DNA of 7,290 bases from positions 1 through 7,290 of the forward strand of contig CAZCMX010000086.1 in assembly GCA_964499985.1 (NCBI GenBank), written 5' to 3'. The stretch's first letter is position 1, and the number at the start of each line of letters is the position of its first letter. This DNA is from UBA5734 sp964499985 (GTDB taxonomy: Bacteria > Bacillota > Clostridia > Saccharofermentanales > UBA5734). The notes under the pieces were generated by a model. It did no database searches, was not told the origin of the DNA, and saw only the letters and a list, made by a program, of their open reading frames with translations. The translations under genes and the position numbers were made by a program. Shown piece after piece: positions 4,731 to 7,290 of the stretch.

Positions 4731-6303
4731 TATTCTGATTGTCGATGATATCCATTGGATTCGCAAAGGCATCCGGGCGCTGCTGGAACCATATGTCAGC
4801 GATTGCACCTTCCTCGAGGCCAATGATGGCGAAGAGGCCCTGGGCCTGGTTCGCTCCTCGCCGGTCGATCTGGTGATCGCGGATGTCCGCATGCCCAATC
4901 GGGATGGGATTTCCCTGCTCCAGGAGATCCGCAGCATGGGCCTGGACATGCCATATCTGGTGATCAGTGGCTACTCCGAATTCAAATATGCCGAGCAAGC
5001 CTTGAATCTGGGGGCCTGTGGCTATCTGCTCAAGCCGGTGGATGCCCAGCAGCTGTATGACCAGATCGACAAAGCCTTGGCCAGAATCCGGCAAAGCAGC
5101 CAATACCAGACGATCCAGGCCGATGCAGAACGGATGCGGGCTCAGCTGGAAACCAGCCAGCAGCAAGAAGAGCTGCGCCTGGTCTTGTTTGAAGGCCGCC
5201 CGGACCTGGCTGAAAGCGTCCGGCTGCGCTTTTTCAAACCGGAAACCACCTGGATGGCCCTGGCGATCATCAATATCACCAGCAGCCAGGCCATTGGTTC
5301 CTTGTCAATTTTCAGCGATCCGGACCTGGTCCGCTATTGCATCCGCAATATCAGCGAAGAAGTGTTCCAGGATTTCCAGCCGGTTATTTTGCCCCATCCG
5401 ACTTTGCAGCAGCAAGTTCTCGTCTTGCTGGGGCATCCGGTCAAGGATTTCCTTTCCCTGGAGAAAGACCGCCTGTCACGCCAGATCGTCGAGCATGCCG
5501 CCAATTATCTCAATAGCGACCTGGCGATCGGGACCAGCCTGGTCCAGGCGGTGCTGGGGCCAGATCTGCTGCTGCAGGCCCAGCGGGCCATCCAGACGCG
5601 ATTCAGCGAAGGTAATCGAGGTGTCTACCGTTTCGAAACCATCGGTGAGCAGGATGCCAAGGTCCCCGTTGAGGAGCTCAAGCTGCTCGAACGCTATCTG
5701 CAGCGGCAGGACTTGGCCAATGCCCGCCAGATCCTGGACAACTTGTTTGTCCAGAGCCGGATCGGACCGGCGGTGTCGGTCTATACCCAGCATATCTGCC
5801 GCACCCTGCTCGATCTGCTGGTCAGGGAATTCGGCGCCAGGGCCTATGATCTGGTCGAGCCGGAATTCATCCAGGTCAGTTTCCTCGATGGACTCGATTC
5901 CCCGCAAGCCATAGCGCAGCGGATTTATGACAATCTGGCCAAGGTGGTCCGCGGTCAGGCCACTCCACCGGCCAGCGGGGCCAATCTGATCGAGCAGATC
6001 ACGGCCTATATGGCTGAGCATTATCAGGAAGATATCAGCCTGAAACACCTGGCCGATACCTTTGCCATCAATTACAGCTACCTGTCGACCTTGTTCAAGC
6101 AGGAAACCGGGCAAAGCGTCGTCAATTACCTGACCCGCATCCGGCTCGAGCGGGCCAGCCATCTCTTGCAGACCACCACGGCAGATATTGCAACGATCGC
6201 CGAAATGACCGGCTATTCGGACCTGAACTATTTCTACCGTTTGTTCAAGAAACATTTTGGCCTGACGCCTCTGTCTTACCGGAATCAAAAAAATATCCAG
6301 TGA
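4723..6303 (+). CDS. Response regulator with AraC-type DNA-binding domain, YesN type
   Basis: This 526-residue protein is the partner of the kinase encoded upstream. The receiver domain (about 1-122) has the acidic pair D8-D9, phosphoacceptor D54 in DLVIADVRMP, switch residue S82 in ISGYSEF and the conserved lysine K104 in YLLKP. A middle region of about 300 residues begins with a probable coiled coil (about 130-160) and has no motif I can name; such a region is usual in YesN proteins. The C-terminus (about 426-526) is a double helix-turn-helix ending in the AraC signature GYSDLNYFYRLFKKHFGLTP. The start codon lies inside the kinase stop region and is preceded by AAGGAG (4707-4712). The length is normal for the family and no key residue is missing. 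The most likely target is the transporter promoter immediately downstream. Confidence 0.94.
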   Translation: MLNILIVDDIHWIRKGIRALLEPYVSDCTFLEANDGEEALGLVRSSPVDLVIADVRMPNRDGISLLQEIRSMGLDMPYLVISGYSEFKYAEQALNLGACGYLLKPVDAQQLYDQIDKALARIRQSSQYQTIQADAERMRAQLETSQQQEELRLVLFEGRPDLAESVRLRFFKPETTWMALAIINITSSQAIGSLSIFSDPDLVRYCIRNISEEVFQDFQPVILPHPTLQQQVLVLLGHPVKDFLSLEKDRLSRQIVEHAANYLNSDLAIGTSLVQAVLGPDLLLQAQRAIQTRFSEGNRGVYRFETIGEQDAKVPVEELKLLERYLQRQDLANARQILDNLFVQSRIGPAVSVYTQHICRTLLDLLVREFGARAYDLVEPEFIQVSFLDGLDSPQAIAQRIYDNLAKVVRGQATPPASGANLIEQITAYMAEHYQEDISLKHLADTFAINYSYLSTLFKQETGQSVVNYLTRIRLERASHLLQTTTADIATIAEMTGYSDLNYFYRLFKKHFGLTPLSYRNQKNIQ

Positions 6304-6344
6304 ACAGCCAAAATAACTCCAAAGCCTCAGGTCTTGCCTGCGTC

Positions 6345-6350
6345 TAGAAT
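6345..6350 (+). promoter_or_regulatory. Possible -10 box ahead of the binding-protein gene
   Basis: TAGAAT matches the -10 consensus at five of six bases and lies about 50 bases before the start codon, in the 94-base gap after the response regulator. No convincing -35 box stands 16-18 bases upstream, as expected for a promoter that relies on an activator such as the YesN-type regulator. I see no terminator in the gap, so read-through from the regulatory genes is also possible. A small CCGGA/TCCGG stem (6361-6375) lies in the leader. Confidence 0.33.
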
Positions 6351-6397
6351 GAAACCAAGCCCGGAAGAGATCCGGCATTACTCAGAGGAGGAACCTT

Positions 6398-7290
6398 ATG
6401 AAGACCAGAATTCTTGCCTTGTTCCTGATTCTCGGCCTCGTCCTGTCCCTGGCAGCTTGTGGTGGCTCAGCATCGACCACCGCAGCAGCTGGCGGCCAGG
6501 CTGCAACCACGGCTGCACCTGCCGGTGACAGCGGTGAGAAAGTCCAATTGACTTTCGGCATCTGGGACTCGTACCAGAAACCTGGCATGGAAGCGCTCGC
6601 CGCTGCCTATACCGCGAAAAACCCCAATGTCACCATCGAAGTCCAGGTTACTGGCTGGGACGAGTACTGGACCAAGCTCGAAGCGGCTGCTTCCGGCGGC
6701 GAGCTCCCGGACATCTTCTGGATGCACACCAACGAATTCGTCAAATACGCCTCCAACAACATGCTCGTCGACGTGACCAACCTCTACGACGACGCGACCG
6801 ATGCTGGCTACAGCAATTTCCCGGAAGGTCTGGTCAAGAACTTCACCTTTGATGGCAAAATCTATGGTGTACCGAAGGACTGGGACACGATCGGCCTCGC
6901 TTACAATAAGGAAATCTTTGACCAGGCTGGCCTTCAGTATCCCGATGACACCTGGACCTGGGACACCCTCGTCGAGGCTGCCAAGACCATCAAGGAAAAA
7001 ACCGGTCTCTATGGATTTGCCGCGCCTTATGAAGATCAGCAGGGCTTCCTGAACACCATCTACCAGGCTGGTGGTTTCACCGTGGCTGACGGTAAAGTCG
7101 GTTATAACCAGGAAGGTGCCAAAAAAGGTCTTGATTTCTGGATCGGCCTTCAGAAAAATTACGATTTTTCGCCGACAATGGAAAAATTCGCAGATGCTGA
7201 TTTCGGCACGCTCTTCCAATCAGGTCAAGTTGGCATGGTGTACATCGGCAGCTGGAACATCACCCCTTACATGAACAACGAAGACATCAA
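6398..7290 (+). CDS. Sugar ABC-transporter substrate-binding lipoprotein (5' part, cut by window end)
   Basis: The first 297 codons of an extracytoplasmic solute-binding protein are present; such proteins usually have about 400-450 residues. A lipoprotein signal peptide has the lipobox LAAC with Cys at residue 21, followed by an Ala/Thr/Gly-rich linker to about residue 46. The mature part shows the carbohydrate-binding SBP family pattern: LTFGIWD (51-57), GGELPDIFWMH in the first lobe, GKIYGVPKDWDTIGLAYNKEIF, and GQVGMVYIGSWN near the break. It would deliver a sugar or oligosaccharide to membrane permeases that probably follow to the right. The start has a strong AGGAGG (6386-6391) six bases upstream. 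Codon choice shifts towards GCT, GGT, CTC and GAA compared with the CTG-rich regulatory genes, as expected for a highly expressed product. An alpha-galactoside substrate is inferred from the GH4 neighbour. Confidence 0.95.
   Translation, partial: MKTRILALFLILGLVLSLAACGGSASTTAAAGGQAATTAAPAGDSGEKVQLTFGIWDSYQKPGMEALAAAYTAKNPNVTIEVQVTGWDEYWTKLEAAASGGELPDIFWMHTNEFVKYASNNMLVDVTNLYDDATDAGYSNFPEGLVKNFTFDGKIYGVPKDWDTIGLAYNKEIFDQAGLQYPDDTWTWDTLVEAAKTIKEKTGLYGFAAPYEDQQGFLNTIYQAGGFTVADGKVGYNQEGAKKGLDFWIGLQKNYDFSPTMEKFADADFGTLFQSGQVGMVYIGSWNITPYMNNEDI

Noticed and set aside
3294..4949. Long minus-strand open frame (551 codons) opposite the kinase and regulator genes
   Set aside because: It mirrors the codon bias of a well-supported histidine kinase and crosses the kinase-regulator junction. 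The predicted product has no recognisable motifs.
6361..6375. CCGGA-agaga-TCCGG stem as a terminator or riboswitch
   Set aside because: It has only five pairs with no T-run and no surrounding structure, so it is at most a minor leader hairpin.
5476..6378. Minus-strand open frame (300 codons) opposite the response regulator
   Set aside because: It overlaps the conserved AraC-type DNA-binding domain on the other strand and has no start signal or family resemblance.
6467..7219. Minus-strand open frame (250 codons) opposite the binding-protein gene
   Set aside because: The plus strand encodes a clear lipoprotein with a strong ribosome binding site; the antisense frame has no supporting feature.

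Overview
The window holds part of a carbohydrate-uptake and hydrolysis locus. On the minus strand is a glycoside hydrolase family 4 (GH4) enzyme, most likely an alpha-galactosidase. Divergent from it on the plus strand is a tightly packed run: an AraC-family regulator, a YesM/LytS-type sensor histidine kinase, a YesN-type response regulator with an AraC-like DNA-binding domain, and the start of a sugar ABC-transporter lipoprotein that runs off the right edge. Strong AGGAGG-type ribosome binding sites, the YesM/YesN pair, the MsmR-like AraC protein and the Cys-lipobox binding protein all fit an anaerobic member of the Bacillota (Clostridia-like). Base composition is fairly GC-rich by eye. Some Spirochaetota carry similar loci, so the phylum is an inference.

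Layout. Positions 1-501 contain no convincing gene but are full of repeats. They hold a 42-bp tandem array (1-117) with a dispersed fourth copy (328-370), a strong hairpin followed by a T-run on the minus strand (201-243), a C-rich stretch with a 60-bp direct duplication (380-483) whose minus strand has G-quadruplex potential, and a perfect 14-bp palindrome (482-495). The GH4 gene occupies 502-1827 (minus). The 232-bp divergent intergenic region (1828-2059) carries two tandem copies of a hyphenated dyad (TGTCCC-N11-GGGAC), an extended -10 promoter candidate for the regulator, and a perfect 12-bp palindrome in the leader. AraC (2060-2926), kinase (2910-4730) and response regulator (4723-6303) overlap by 17 and 8 bases and are probably translationally coupled. 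After a 94-base gap comes the binding-protein gene (6398 to beyond 7290).

Likely working model (inference). The binding protein captures an oligosaccharide, probably an alpha-galactoside, for an ABC importer whose permeases would lie past the right edge, and the cytoplasmic NAD- and metal-dependent GH4 enzyme hydrolyses it. Expression would be governed at two levels: an intracellular-ligand AraC regulator, as in msm/raf-type operons, and a membrane two-component system sensing extracellular sugar. The protein-coding part is recognisable biology. The less explained part is the repeat and hairpin content at the left end and between the divergent genes. I saw no sign of a new enzymatic or defence system.
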